Positions 8,350-16,795 of a DNA stretch of 64,000 nt are shown here, in pieces. The stretch spans positions 794,056 to 858,055 of the forward strand of contig NZ_LMIW01000008.1 in NCBI RefSeq assembly GCF_001429185.1, written 5' to 3'. How positions within the stretch are numbered: the first letter of the stretch is position 1; every line of letters begins with the position of its first letter. The position numbers were made by a program, and so were the translations under genes. This stretch comes from Terrabacter sp. Root85. GTDB lineage: Bacteria > Actinomycetota > Actinomycetes > Actinomycetales > Dermatophilaceae. The notes under the pieces are model-generated. The model had not been told where the DNA came from, ran no database searches, and saw only the letters and a program-made list of their open reading frames with translations.

Positions 8350-8931
8350 TCAGGCCCCGGGGGTCGTGCGGAGCGGGACGAAGCGGTAGTGCCCGTGCCG
8401 GCTCGTCACGAGCGTGCCGTGGTCGCGCACGACGAGCGTCATCGAGCCGGCGACGGGGAGGACGAGCCGCCCGGGGTCGCCGAGCTGGTCGACGAGCGGC
8501 TGGGGCAGGGTCTGCGCCTCGGCGGACACGAGGATGCGGTCCCAGGGGCCACGGTCCGGGGCGCCGAGCACCCCGGCGGCGGCCTCGTGGATCTCGGCCC
8601 ACGCCATCCGGGTGGCGGCGAGGTTCGCGGCACCCCATCGCGCGAGGGCGGGCTCGAGCTCGACGCCGACGACCTCGCCGGTGGGTCCGGTGAGGTGGGC
8701 GAGCAGGGCGGTCGTCCATCCGGAGCCCGAGCCGACGTCGAGGACGCGCTGCCCGGGCTGCACGTCGAGGAGGCGCAACATGTCGGCGACCGTCCGCGGC
8801 TGCGAGTTCGTCTGCCCGTGCCCGATGAGGATGGGGCCGTCGTGACCCGCGCGGGACCGGGCGCCGCGGGGGAGGAAGCCGGCCCGAGGCACGGCGGCGA
8901 AGGCCTGCTGCACCCGGTCGACGGCGTCCAT
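8350..8931 (-). CDS. pcm: Protein-L-isoaspartate O-methyltransferase-like
   Basis: Repairs isoaspartyl residues in damaged proteins using S-adenosylmethionine; cytoplasmic. The 193-residue product matches the PCMT layout: VPRAGFLP near the N-terminus, GHGQTNSQP (substrate loop; the common form is GYGQTISQP), then SAM motif I VLDVGSGSGWTTALLA and a valine-rich C-terminal sheet. The ATG at 8931 places the conserved start at residue 1; the frame extends upstream without conserved sequence. No clear Shine-Dalgarno is present; TTGGCT lies 6 nt upstream. Substitution in the substrate loop means the protein substrate should not be assumed. Confidence 0.85.
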   Translation of the reverse strand: MDAVDRVQQAFAAVPRAGFLPRGARSRAGHDGPILIGHGQTNSQPRTVADMLRLLDVQPGQRVLDVGSGSGWTTALLAHLTGPTGEVVGVELEPALARWGAANLAATRMAWAEIHEAAAGVLGAPDRGPWDRILVSAEAQTLPQPLVDQLGDPGRLVLPVAGSMTLVVRDHGTLVTSRHGHYRFVPLRTTPGA

Positions 8932-9005
8932 GGTCCGAGCCAAGCACGCCCGAGTCCGGACGTCAGCCCCGGAGCCGGGTCCCGCGCGGGTCACGACGGG
9001 TGGAG

Positions 9006-9815
9006 TCAGGCCGTGCGGCGAGCGATGACGTGCACGAGGGTGCCGAGGGCGCGGTAGGGGTCGGTCGAGCCGAGCCGCTCCTCGACGTCGAGCAGCGTCG
9101 CCAGCTCGTCGCCCGTGGGTGCGGGCTCATCCACCCCGACGTCGTCGCTCGCGACGCGGATGCCGTACCACGCGACGAGCTCGAGGCCCGCGACCTCGCA
9201 GTCGACCGTCAACGAGGCGAGCGTGTCTGCGCGCGCGTCGACGCCGATCTCGTTGCGGTAGCGGGCATCCCGGCCCTGCTCGGCTGCGCGGCGCGTCTCG
9301 TCGAGCATCGCCAGGGCAGCGGACCAGTCGTGCCGGCCGGCCGGGCGCCAGGCCATGGCGTCGCCGTTGCGGGCCGCGATCGACACGATGCCGCCCGGCG
9401 CGACCCGGCGGGCCAGGCCGGCGACCGCGGCGCGGCTGTCGGGGAGGTACATGAGCACGCCGTGGCACATGACGACGTCGTATGCCGTCGGCCGCGTCAC
9501 GCTCGCAAGCCCGGAGAGGTCGGTGGCCACGAGGGTCACGTGGTCGCGCTGCTCCGGGGTGAGCCCGGCAGCGGCCTGCTCGAAGGTGGCGCGCATGCGC
9601 CCGTCCGGCTCGACGGCGGTGACCGTGTGGCCGAGGCGCGCCAGACGCAGCGCCTGGGTGCCCTGGCCGGCGCCGACGTCGAGGACGCGGAGCGGACCAC
9701 GAGGCAGGTGTGCAGCGAGCTGTCGGGTGACCATCTCCTGGCGTACGACGTTGCGCAGGTTGCCCAGTCTCTCGAGCCAGGGGTCCTGCCCGGCCACGAA
9801 GGTGTTGTCGGCCAT
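9006..9815 (-). CDS. SAM-dependent methyltransferase, CmoM/SmtA-like
   Basis: A 269-residue class I methyltransferase. Motif I is VLDVGAGQGTQALRLA (about 44-59), the acidic strand end is VEPDGRM, and the post-core region looks like CmoM, the tRNA 5-carboxymethoxyuridine methyltransferase: ARNGDAMAWRP, GIRVASDDV and LLDVEERLGSTDPYRALGTL, which align with NGLVMRN, GVRVFHDYL and LLELETRYCRQEPYITLGRY. tRNA modification is therefore a reasonable guess, but CmoM needs cmoA/B products and none are visible here. ATG start with TAGGTT 6 nt upstream (leaderless type). Confidence 0.8.
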   Translation of the reverse strand: MADNTFVAGQDPWLERLGNLRNVVRQEMVTRQLAAHLPRGPLRVLDVGAGQGTQALRLARLGHTVTAVEPDGRMRATFEQAAAGLTPEQRDHVTLVATDLSGLASVTRPTAYDVVMCHGVLMYLPDSRAAVAGLARRVAPGGIVSIAARNGDAMAWRPAGRHDWSAALAMLDETRRAAEQGRDARYRNEIGVDARADTLASLTVDCEVAGLELVAWYGIRVASDDVGVDEPAPTGDELATLLDVEERLGSTDPYRALGTLVHVIARRTA

Positions 9816-9929
9816 CGGCCGAACCTACCCACAGGGGACGACACCTGCCGACGCGGGCGTCCCCGGGAGCGGCTGACACGGTCCTCGCCTGCCTCGTGGG
9901 CCCGCCCGTGGCGTGGGTAGGGTCGGCTC

Positions 9930-11300
9930 GTGACTGACGACGCCCTCACCCCCGACCAGATCCAGCAGATCCGCGACCGCGTGGCCGAGCTCATGCCGCA
10001 GGTGCGGGCCGACCTCGAGGAGCTCGTGCGCATCCCGAGCGTCTCGGCCTCCTCCTTCGACCAGAGCCAGGTGGCGCACAGCGCCGAGGCCGTCGCCGAG
10101 CTGCTCCGCCGCGAGGGCCTCGACGTCGAGGTCGTCGTCGAGGGCGGCCGCCCGGCGGTCATCGGGCACCTCGACGGTCCCGCTGGCGCCCCGACCGTGA
10201 CGCTCTACGCGCACCACGACGTGCAGCCCCCCGGCGACGACGCCGACTGGGACAGCTCGCCGTTCGAGCCCGTCGAGCGCGACGGGCGCCTCTACGGCCG
10301 CGGCGCGGCCGACGACAAGGCCGGCGTCATGGCCCACGTCGCGGCACTGCGCGCGCACGCCGGCAATTTGCCGGTCGGCGTCACGGTCTTCGTCGAGGGG
10401 GAGGAGGAGTCCGGCTCGCCGTCGCTCGGCACGATCCTCGAGAAGCACGGCGACCGCCTCGCTGCCGACGCCATCGTCATCGCCGACTCCGGCAACTGGG
10501 ACATCGGCACGCCCGCCCTCACCACGACCCTGCGCGGCGGCATCCGCGTCGTCGTCCGCGTCCAGACGCTCGACCACTCCGTGCACTCGGGCATGTTCGG
10601 CGGCGCGGCACCCGACGCCACCACCGCCCTCGTGCGCCTCCTCGCCTCGCTCCACGACGCCGACGGCAACGTGGCCGTGGCCGGTCTCGACGCGGGCGAG
10701 GCCGCCGACATCGACTATGACGAGCAGCGCTTCCGCGCGGAGTCGGGCCTGCTCGACGACGTGTCGCTCATCGGGTCCGGCTCGATCCTCAGCCGGCTCT
10801 GGAACAAGCCCTCGATCACGACGATCGGTATCGACGCGACGTCCATCGACAAGGCGTCGAACACCCTGTCCGCCAAGGCCGCTGCCAAGATCTCCGTCCG
10901 CCTCGCCCCGACCCAGGACCCCCTCGTGGCCTTTGACCGCGTGCGTGAGCACCTCGAGGCCAACGCTCCCTGGGGGGCCAGGCTCACGGTCGAGCTCGAG
11001 GAGCACGGCTCGGGCTTCGCCGCCGACGCGAACGGACCCGTCTACGACGAGGCGCGTGCGTCGTTCGCCGACGCCTGGGGCACCGAGCCCGTCGACATGG
11101 GGGTCGGTGGCTCGATCCCGTTCATCTCCGACTTCTCGGCCCGCTTCCCCGACGCGTCGATCATCGTCACGGGCGTCGAGGACCCCGACACGCGCGCCCA
11201 CGGCGCGAACGAGTCGCTGCACCTCGGCGAGTTCGAGAAGGTCTGCGTGGCCGAGGCGGTCTTCCTCGCCCGGCTGGGAGCGCTGCGGCCCACCCGCTGA
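9930..11300 (+). CDS. M20 family dipeptidase / metallopeptidase
   Basis: Cytoplasmic zinc exopeptidase of 456 residues with the M20 layout: LYAHHDVQPPGD (first metal His and Asp, about residues 88-99), GRGAADDKAGVMAHVAAL (second metal Asp), EGEEESGSPSLG (general-base and metal Glu), a dimerisation lid domain in the middle (HSGMFGGAAPDATTAL) and a C-terminal metal His in THGANES-like ARAHGANESLHL. It most resembles dipeptidases of the PepV/carnosinase-type group; the exact substrate is unknown. GTG start with TAGGGT exactly 6 nt upstream, hence probably leaderless. A strong hairpin follows the stop. Confidence 0.92.
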   Translation: MTDDALTPDQIQQIRDRVAELMPQVRADLEELVRIPSVSASSFDQSQVAHSAEAVAELLRREGLDVEVVVEGGRPAVIGHLDGPAGAPTVTLYAHHDVQPPGDDADWDSSPFEPVERDGRLYGRGAADDKAGVMAHVAALRAHAGNLPVGVTVFVEGEEESGSPSLGTILEKHGDRLAADAIVIADSGNWDIGTPALTTTLRGGIRVVVRVQTLDHSVHSGMFGGAAPDATTALVRLLASLHDADGNVAVAGLDAGEAADIDYDEQRFRAESGLLDDVSLIGSGSILSRLWNKPSITTIGIDATSIDKASNTLSAKAAAKISVRLAPTQDPLVAFDRVREHLEANAPWGARLTVELEEHGSGFAADANGPVYDEARASFADAWGTEPVDMGVGGSIPFISDFSARFPDASIIVTGVEDPDTRAHGANESLHLGEFEKVCVAEAVFLARLGALRPTR

Positions 11301-11304
11301 GGCG

Positions 11305-11328
11305 GACGGCATACGCCATCGGTGGACG
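11305..11328 (+). repeat. Dispersed GGACGGCATACG element, copy 1
   Basis: GGACGGCATACGCCATCGGT follows the M20 peptidase stop. A near copy (GGACGGCATACGTCCTCGGT) lies at 44549-44572 and shorter copies occur at 38535 and 52224. It contains the over-represented heptamer GGCATAC/GTATGCC. Confidence 0.5.
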
Positions 11329-11347
11329 GGTCAGCCGATGACCCGCG

Positions 11348-11399
11348 CGATGGTGCTGCGTCTGGTGGGGCGATCACCCCACCAGACGCAGCACCATCG
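11348..11399. terminator. Perfect 23-bp inverted repeat between convergent genes
   Basis: Arms 11348-11370 and 11377-11399 are exact reverse complements (23 bp, CGATGGTGCTGCG...), with a 6-nt loop CGATCA. It lies between the convergent M20 peptidase and metallophosphoesterase genes, so a bidirectional rho-independent-like terminator is the obvious role. There is no T-tract on either side, which is common for actinobacterial terminators. The length and perfection are unusual. Confidence 0.8.
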
Positions 11400-11445
11400 G
11401 TAGGACCATCCACACCGGAACGGCGGGCCAGGGCCGGCCGGCGGC

Positions 11446-12225
11446 TCAGGTGGCAGGGACCGCCGAGCCGCGGTAGCGCTGCTCGCGCAGCTCGAGGGCG
11501 TACGCGTCCGCGCCCGGCATCCCGAGCTCCTCGGCCACCGCGACCTCGGCCTCGACGTCGTAGGGCACCCGGACGAAGGTGATGCCGACGTGGCCCGCGG
11601 GCTCGTCGAGGTCCGCGCGGGGCAGCGCGCCCTCGAGGACGACGTAAGGGGCGCCGGGACCGTCGAGGGCGTTGCCGACCGACCCGGCGTTGAAGACGGT
11701 GATGCCGTAGTCGACGGCGAGGTAGGCGCCGTGGATGTCGCCGTAGCCGACGATGGTCGGCACCGGCCCGTCGCCAGTGAACGCGGTCTGCGCGACGAAG
11801 GCCCGGTGCTCCTCCTCGGTCGTCGGGGCGAAGACGCGGTGGAACTCGCTCACCGGCGAGGCGTGGAAGAAGCGGATCGGCTGGCCGCTCAGCACGATCT
11901 CGTGGACGTTGGGCAGCGTTGCGAGCCAATGCCGCTCGTCCTCTGACAGCGTGTCGCGCACCCACTGGCCGTGCTCCCACGGCTGCACGGTGTCGCGCGC
12001 GATGAAGGTGTCCCAGTTGCCCCGGACGGTCGGGATGGCGCGCTCCCGCGTCATCCGGATGCACTCCGACCCACGCGGGCCCTTGCCGATGAGGTCGCCG
12101 AGGTTGACGACGTACTCGATGCCGCGGTGCGCGATGTCGGCGAGCACGGCTTCGTACGCCGTGACGTTCCCGTGCACGTCGGAGACGACGGCGACCCGGT
12201 GGAGGTCGCCTGCGGTGGCCGCCAC
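11446..12225 (-). CDS. Metallophosphoesterase family protein
   Basis: A 259-residue calcineurin-like phosphoesterase of the YfcE/ApaH-like type. Metal motifs are visible in order: DVHGN (about residues 15-19), GDLIGKGP (about 43-50), GNWD in place of GNHD (about 69-72), an FHASP block and GYGDIHG where GHTH is usual. The C-terminal part, NAGSVGNALDGP, is typical of YfcE-type members that act on phosphodiesters or phosphomonoesters; the substrate is unknown. GTG start 6 nt after the nadA stop, with AAGGA about 11 nt upstream, so it is probably the second gene of a nadA operon. Confidence 0.85.
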   Translation of the reverse strand: MAATAGDLHRVAVVSDVHGNVTAYEAVLADIAHRGIEYVVNLGDLIGKGPRGSECIRMTRERAIPTVRGNWDTFIARDTVQPWEHGQWVRDTLSEDERHWLATLPNVHEIVLSGQPIRFFHASPVSEFHRVFAPTTEEEHRAFVAQTAFTGDGPVPTIVGYGDIHGAYLAVDYGITVFNAGSVGNALDGPGAPYVVLEGALPRADLDEPAGHVGITFVRVPYDVEAEVAVAEELGMPGADAYALELREQRYRGSAVPAT

Positions 12226-12231
12226 CGGGCG

Positions 12232-13452
12232 TCAGTCCTTGTGGGTGGTGCCGGGCAGGGCGAGCATCCGGTCGAGCGCGGCTCGCGCCTCGGCGGCCAC
12301 GGTCGGGTCGACGCGGATCGGGTTGACGACCCGGCCCTCGACGAGGGACTCGAGCGCCCACACGAGGTGCGGGAGGTCGATGCGGTTCATCGTCGAGCAG
12401 TAGCAGACGTTCTTCTCCAGGAAGGCGATCCGCTGCTCGGGGAACTGCTGGGCGAGGCGGCGCACGAGGTTGAGCTCGGTGCCGACGACCCACGACGTGC
12501 CGGCCGGGGCGGCGGCGATCGTCTGGATGATCTTCTCCGTCGAGCCGACCTCGTCCGCCCGCTCGACGACCTCGTACTGGCACTCGGGGTGGACGATGAC
12601 CTTGACGCCGGGGATCTCGCGGCGGGCGGCCTCGACGGCGTCGACGGAGAAACGGCCGTGCACGGAGCAGTGCCCACGCCAGAGGATCATCCGGGCGTTC
12701 TCGAGCTGCTCCCGGGTCAGGCCGCCGTTCGGGCGGTGCGGGTCCCAGACGACGCAGTCGTCGAGCGACAGGCCGAGCTCGCGCACGGCCGTGTTGCGGC
12801 CGAGGTGCTGGTCGGGCAGGAAGAGCACCTTGCCGGTGCCGGTCCCGTCCAGCCCGACGCCACCGACCTGCTCGAAGGCCCAGTCGAGGGCGGTGCGGGC
12901 GTTGGAGCTCGTGCAGATCGTGCCGCCGTGGCGCCCGGTGAAGGCCTTGATCGCGGCGGCGGAGTTCATGTAGGTGACCGGGATCGTCTGCTCGGCGACG
13001 CCGGCCGCGGTCAGCTGCTCCCAGCAGTCCTCGACCTGGGCGATCGCGGCCATGTCGGCCATCGAGCAGCCGGCGGCGAGGTCGGGCAGGATCACGGTCT
13101 GCTCGTCGCTCGTGAGGATGTCGGCGGACTCGGCCATGAAGTGCACGCCGCAGAAGACGATGTAGGGCGCGTCCGGCCGGGCGGCGGCTTCGCGGGCGAG
13201 CTTGAACGAGTCACCGGTGACGTCGGCGAACTCGATGACCTCGTCGCGCTGGTAGTGGTGCCCGAGGACGAAGACGCGGTCCCCGAGCGCGGCCTTGGCC
13301 GCGCGCGCCCGCTCGACGAGGTCGGGGTCGGACGCCGCCGGAAGGTCGCCCGGGCACTCGACGCCGCGCTCGGTGTGCAGGTCGGTGCCCTGCCCGAGCA
13401 CGAGGAGGGGGAGCGGAGCGGGAGCCGGGGCCGATGCCGTGTCGGTCGTCAT
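12232..13452 (-). CDS. nadA: Quinolinate synthase
   Basis: Condenses iminoaspartate with dihydroxyacetone phosphate to quinolinate in de novo NAD synthesis; carries a [4Fe-4S] cluster. The 406-residue product has GHHYQRDEVIEFADVTGDS, FCGVHFMAESADIL (first cluster Cys), GCSMADM, HPECQYEV (second Cys) and NVCYCSTMNRIDL (third Cys), and an Ala/Pro-rich N-terminal extension typical of long actinobacterial forms. ATG start with TACGAT exactly 6 nt upstream (leaderless type). nadB and nadC, usual neighbours, are absent here; instead a phosphoesterase follows. Confidence 0.96.
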   Translation of the reverse strand: MTTDTASAPAPAPLPLLVLGQGTDLHTERGVECPGDLPAASDPDLVERARAAKAALGDRVFVLGHHYQRDEVIEFADVTGDSFKLAREAAARPDAPYIVFCGVHFMAESADILTSDEQTVILPDLAAGCSMADMAAIAQVEDCWEQLTAAGVAEQTIPVTYMNSAAAIKAFTGRHGGTICTSSNARTALDWAFEQVGGVGLDGTGTGKVLFLPDQHLGRNTAVRELGLSLDDCVVWDPHRPNGGLTREQLENARMILWRGHCSVHGRFSVDAVEAARREIPGVKVIVHPECQYEVVERADEVGSTEKIIQTIAAAPAGTSWVVGTELNLVRRLAQQFPEQRIAFLEKNVCYCSTMNRIDLPHLVWALESLVEGRVVNPIRVDPTVAAEARAALDRMLALPGTTHKD

Positions 13453-13496
13453 GTGCAGATCGTAGGCCGCCCCGAGCGCTGCCAGCGCTCGGGCAC

Positions 13497-13527
13497 TTGA
13501 CCTCAAGTGAACTTGATGTCTGACGCT
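13497..13527 (+). promoter_or_regulatory. MerR/SoxR-type promoter with 19-bp spacer
   Basis: TTGACC (13497-13502) is followed by a 19-bp spacer and GACGCT (13522-13527, A2 and T6 of the -10 kept). The spacer carries a dyad, CCTCAAGTGAACTTGATG, that closely matches the SoxR box CCTCAAGTTAACTTGAGG. A 19-bp spacer occupied by a dyad is the hallmark of MerR-family activated promoters. It lies 32 nt before the short-chain dehydrogenase gene and in the divergent region with nadA. The regulator gene is not in the window. Confidence 0.65.
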
Positions 13528-13558
13528 GTGGCCATCGACCCACGACCACACAGGAGTC

Positions 13559-14284
13559 ATGATGCCCACCGCACTCGTCACCGGTGCCACCCAGGGGCTC
13601 GGCCGGGCCCTCGCCGAGGCCCTCGCCGTCCGGGGCTGGGACCTCGTCGTCACCGCCCGCGACGCCGATCGTCTCGCCGAGACCGTCTCCGGCCTGCGCG
13701 ACCACGGTCGCGACGTCGTCGGCCTCGCCGGCGACGTCAGCGACGCCGTCCACCGCGACGACGTCGCCCACGTCGTCACCGGCCCGGCCGGTCCGGGCGG
13801 CCTCGACCTGCTCGTCCACAACGCGAGCACCCTCGGCCCGCTCCCGCTGCGTCCGCTGCGCGACCTGACGACGGACGACCTCGCGGCCGTGCTCGCCGTC
13901 AACGTCGTCGCGCCGCACGCCCTGACCTGCTCGCTGCTGCCGTCGCTCGAGGCCGCCGGAGGGACGGTCCTCGCGATCTCGTCCGACGCCGGCGTCGAGC
14001 ACTACGAGACGTGGGGCGCCTACGGCGCCAGCAAGGCCGCGCTCGACCATCTGACGCTGACCCTCGGGGCGGAGGTGCCCTCGATCCGCGCCTACGCCCT
14101 CGACCCCGGTGACATGCGTACCGCGATGCACCAGGCGGCGTTCCCCCGGGAGGACATCAGCGACCGGCCGCTGCCGGAGGAGGTCGCCGTGCCCGGGATC
14201 CTGGCGCTGCTCGCGTCGCGACCTGCCAGCGGTCGGTACCGGGCTGCCGAGCTGCTCGCGGCGACGTCGGGGATGGCCTCGTGA
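13559..14284 (+). CDS. Short-chain dehydrogenase/reductase (SDR)
   Basis: A 241-residue NAD(P)-dependent oxidoreductase of unknown substrate. Classical SDR motifs: cofactor loop TGATQGLG (residues 9-16), NAS in place of NAG (about 90-92), catalytic Ser in AISSDAG (about 142) and YGASK (about 157-161), then PGDM. ATG with a clear AGGAG site; two ATGs are adjacent and the first was taken. The promoter has a SoxR/MerR-type box, suggesting induction by redox or electrophile stress. Its stop overlaps the QueA-like gene, so the two form an operon. Confidence 0.9.
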   Translation: MMPTALVTGATQGLGRALAEALAVRGWDLVVTARDADRLAETVSGLRDHGRDVVGLAGDVSDAVHRDDVAHVVTGPAGPGGLDLLVHNASTLGPLPLRPLRDLTTDDLAAVLAVNVVAPHALTCSLLPSLEAAGGTVLAISSDAGVEHYETWGAYGASKAALDHLTLTLGAEVPSIRAYALDPGDMRTAMHQAAFPREDISDRPLPEEVAVPGILALLASRPASGRYRAAELLAATSGMAS

Positions 14285-15375
14285 CCGCGGCCCTCGCGCA
14301 CGTCCCGCACACCGTCTTCCGCGCCACCGACGACCTCACGGCCGACGCGCCGCCCGAGCGGAGAGGTCTCGACCGGGACGGCGTCCGCCTGCTCGTCGCC
14401 TCGGAGCCCTCCTCGGGAACCGTGCGCGTCGAGCACACGACCTTTGCCGCCATCGGCGACCACCTGTCGCCCGGCGACCTGCTCCTCGTCAACAACTCGG
14501 CGACCGTGGCGGGCGAGATCGACGGTCGGGTGGCCGGACGCGGCGCCGTCGTCGTCCACGTGGCCTCCGAGCTCGACGACTGCACCTGGGTCGTGGAGCT
14601 GCGCACCGCCCCCGACGCGGGACACCCGGTGCTCGACGCGCTCGAGGGCGACGTCGTCGACCTCGCGGCGGGCGGCCCCCGGCTGCGCCTCGAGGCGCCC
14701 TACCCGAGGCCCGACTCGTCCCCGACGGGACACGGCAACCGGCTGTGGCGGGCGACGCAGCTCGACGACTGCACCCTCGCGGAGCACCTCGCGACGCACG
14801 GCCGGCCCGTCGCCTACGGCTACCTCCGTTCGAGGTTCCCGCTCGAGGACTACCAGACGGTCTTCGCCCGGCTGCCGGGCAGCGCCGAGATGGCGAGCGC
14901 CGCCAGACCGTTCACCGCCGACCTCGTGACCGGGCTCGTGTCGTCGGGCGTCCTCGTCGCCCCCGTGACGCTGCACACGGGCCTGTCGTCACAGGAGGCC
15001 GGTGAGGCGCCGCAGCCCGAACGGTTCGCCGTGTCGGGGGAGACGGCAGCCCTCGTCAACCTCGTGCGCGAGCGCGGGCGCCGGGTCGTCGCCGTCGGCA
15101 CGACGGCGACGCGGGCCATCGAGTCGGCGACCGGTCCGGACGGCCGGGTGCGCGCGGCGGCGGGCTGGACCGAGGTCGTCATCTCGCCGGACCGTCCGGC
15201 CCGCGTCGTCGACGGGCTCGTCACCGGCTGGCACAACCCGGACGCCTCGCACCTGCTCCTCGTCGAGTCGGTCGCGGGGGCCGACCTGGCCCAGCAGGCG
15301 TACGACGAGGCGGTGGCGTGCCGCTATGCCTGGCACGAGTTCGGCGACGCCGGCCTCTTCCTGCCGCACCGTTGA
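14281..15375 (+). CDS. QueA-like S-adenosylmethionine:tRNA ribosyltransferase-isomerase family protein
   Basis: 364 residues, the length of QueA, which transfers the ribosyl part of SAM to preQ1-modified tRNA. Family blocks are recognisable: LLLVNNSATV, GRPVAYGYLRSRFPLEDYQTVF (QueA GRPIRYxYV-PLExYQTVFA), GSAEMASAARPFT (QueA SAEMPSAGRPFT), TLHTG, PERFAVS and GTTATRAIES. Some positions usually strict in QueA differ (Tyr/Gly in the YGYL block, loss of the HVGxGTF form). GTG start overlapping the SDR stop. Actinobacteria often carry this form without other queuosine genes, so the real substrate is uncertain. Confidence 0.82.
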   Translation: MTAALAHVPHTVFRATDDLTADAPPERRGLDRDGVRLLVASEPSSGTVRVEHTTFAAIGDHLSPGDLLLVNNSATVAGEIDGRVAGRGAVVVHVASELDDCTWVVELRTAPDAGHPVLDALEGDVVDLAAGGPRLRLEAPYPRPDSSPTGHGNRLWRATQLDDCTLAEHLATHGRPVAYGYLRSRFPLEDYQTVFARLPGSAEMASAARPFTADLVTGLVSSGVLVAPVTLHTGLSSQEAGEAPQPERFAVSGETAALVNLVRERGRRVVAVGTTATRAIESATGPDGRVRAAAGWTEVVISPDRPARVVDGLVTGWHNPDASHLLLVESVAGADLAQQAYDEAVACRYAWHEFGDAGLFLPHR

Positions 15376-15499
15376 CTCCCGCCCCTCGCGCCGACATCCA
15401 CTGCGGTTCGAGGTGGTCGCGCCGCCCACGGTCGTGCCGCGATCACCTCGGCCGCGGGTGGGACGCGGCGCGACGCAGTCGGATGGGAGGATGCCCGAC

Positions 15500-16666
15500 G
15501 TGCACGTCATCTTCGCTCCCGACTGCTACACCGGCACGCTCACCGCGTCCCAGGCCGCGGCCGCGATGGCCGAGGGCTGGGGACGGACGGCGCCGGGCGA
15601 CCGTGTCACGCTCGTGCCGCTCTCCGACGGCGGACCCGGCTTCGTCGACGTCCTCGCCGAGACGCTCGCGGGGGAGGTCCACGCCGTCGTGACCACCGAC
15701 CCGCTCGGCCGTGAGGTGCCCGGCACCATCCTGCTGACGACGGGCGCGGGCGGCCGGACGGCCTACGTGGAGTCGGCGCAGGCGGCCGGTCTGCACCTGC
15801 TCGCCCCGGACGAGCGCGACCCCACGGTGACGTCGACCTCGGGGGTCGGCACGCTCGTGCTCGCGGCCCTCGACGCCGGCGCCCGGCGCATCGTCATCGG
15901 GCTCGGCGGGTCGGGCACCAACGACGCGGGGGCCGGCCTGCTCGGCGCCCTCGGGGTCGGGCCCTCCGCCCGCCTCGGGCACGGCGGGCTGGCGCTCGCC
16001 GCCGCGACGCCCGACGACGTCGCCGGCCTGGACGCCGCGCGGGACCGGCTGCGGGGCGTCGACCTCGTCATCGCCAGCGACGTCGACTCGCCGCTGCTCG
16101 GCCTCAAGGGGGCGAGCGCGGTCTTCGGCCCCCAGAAGGGCGCATCCGAGGAGGACGCCCAACGGCTCGAGAACGCGCTGGGCCACTTCGCGAGCGTCGT
16201 GGCCCGGGTTCGGCCGCCGGCCAGGGACCTGCTGACCGGCACCCTGCTCAAGCCGGAGCGCGAACCCGGAGCCGGAGCAGCCGGTGGGCTCGGCTACGCC
16301 CTGCACCTGCTCGGTGCGCGCCGCGTGTCCGGGGTCGAGGCGGTGCTCGACGCCGTCGGGTTCGCCGACCTCGTGGCCTCCGCCGACCTCGTCGTCACGG
16401 GCGAGGGCAGCTTCGACTGGCAGTCGCTGCGCGGGAAGGTCGTCGTCGGCGTCGCCGAGGCGGCCGCACGCGTCGGTGTGCCGGTCATCGCCGTCCCCGG
16501 TCAGTCGCTCGTCGGCCGCCGTGAGGCCATGACGGCCGGCCTCTCCGGGGTGTATGCCGTGGCGGAGCGTCCCGACCAGGTCGCCGCCGCCATCGCCGAG
16601 CCCGCCGCACGCCTCGCCGACCGCACGGCACGCGTCGCGCGCACCTGGTCGCCGTCCACATCCTGA
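15500..16666 (+). CDS. Glycerate kinase (GlxK/type 2 family)
   Basis: Phosphorylates glycerate (2- or 3-phosphoglycerate product) with ATP. 388 residues with the family start VIFAPDCYTGTLTA, the PLSDGGPGF loop, IGLGGSGTNDAGAGLL (nucleotide/substrate site), GPQKGA and VVTGEGSFDWQSLRGK. Two starts are possible: ATG 15491 directly abuts the GGGAGG ribosome site, while GTG 15500 sits 9 nt after it and was chosen. It corresponds in position to Rv2205c, at one end of the syntenic block. It is followed by erpA after 129 nt. Confidence 0.88.
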   Translation: MHVIFAPDCYTGTLTASQAAAAMAEGWGRTAPGDRVTLVPLSDGGPGFVDVLAETLAGEVHAVVTTDPLGREVPGTILLTTGAGGRTAYVESAQAAGLHLLAPDERDPTVTSTSGVGTLVLAALDAGARRIVIGLGGSGTNDAGAGLLGALGVGPSARLGHGGLALAAATPDDVAGLDAARDRLRGVDLVIASDVDSPLLGLKGASAVFGPQKGASEEDAQRLENALGHFASVVARVRPPARDLLTGTLLKPEREPGAGAAGGLGYALHLLGARRVSGVEAVLDAVGFADLVASADLVVTGEGSFDWQSLRGKVVVGVAEAAARVGVPVIAVPGQSLVGRREAMTAGLSGVYAVAERPDQVAAAIAEPAARLADRTARVARTWSPSTS

Positions 16667-16795
16667 GCCGCCGGACGGGGGGAGGATGCACGATTCGGGT
16701 GGGGGGCGACGTATCCTTGGAGACGTCGGGAACACATCCGGCGCGGCATGGGTTCTCTCTTCCGACCCATGCTCCACGACGTGAAGGACCAACAC

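Noticed and set aside
14281-15375. Queuosine biosynthesis in this region.
   Set aside because: Only the QueA-like gene is present; tgt, queC, queD, queE and queF are not in the window.
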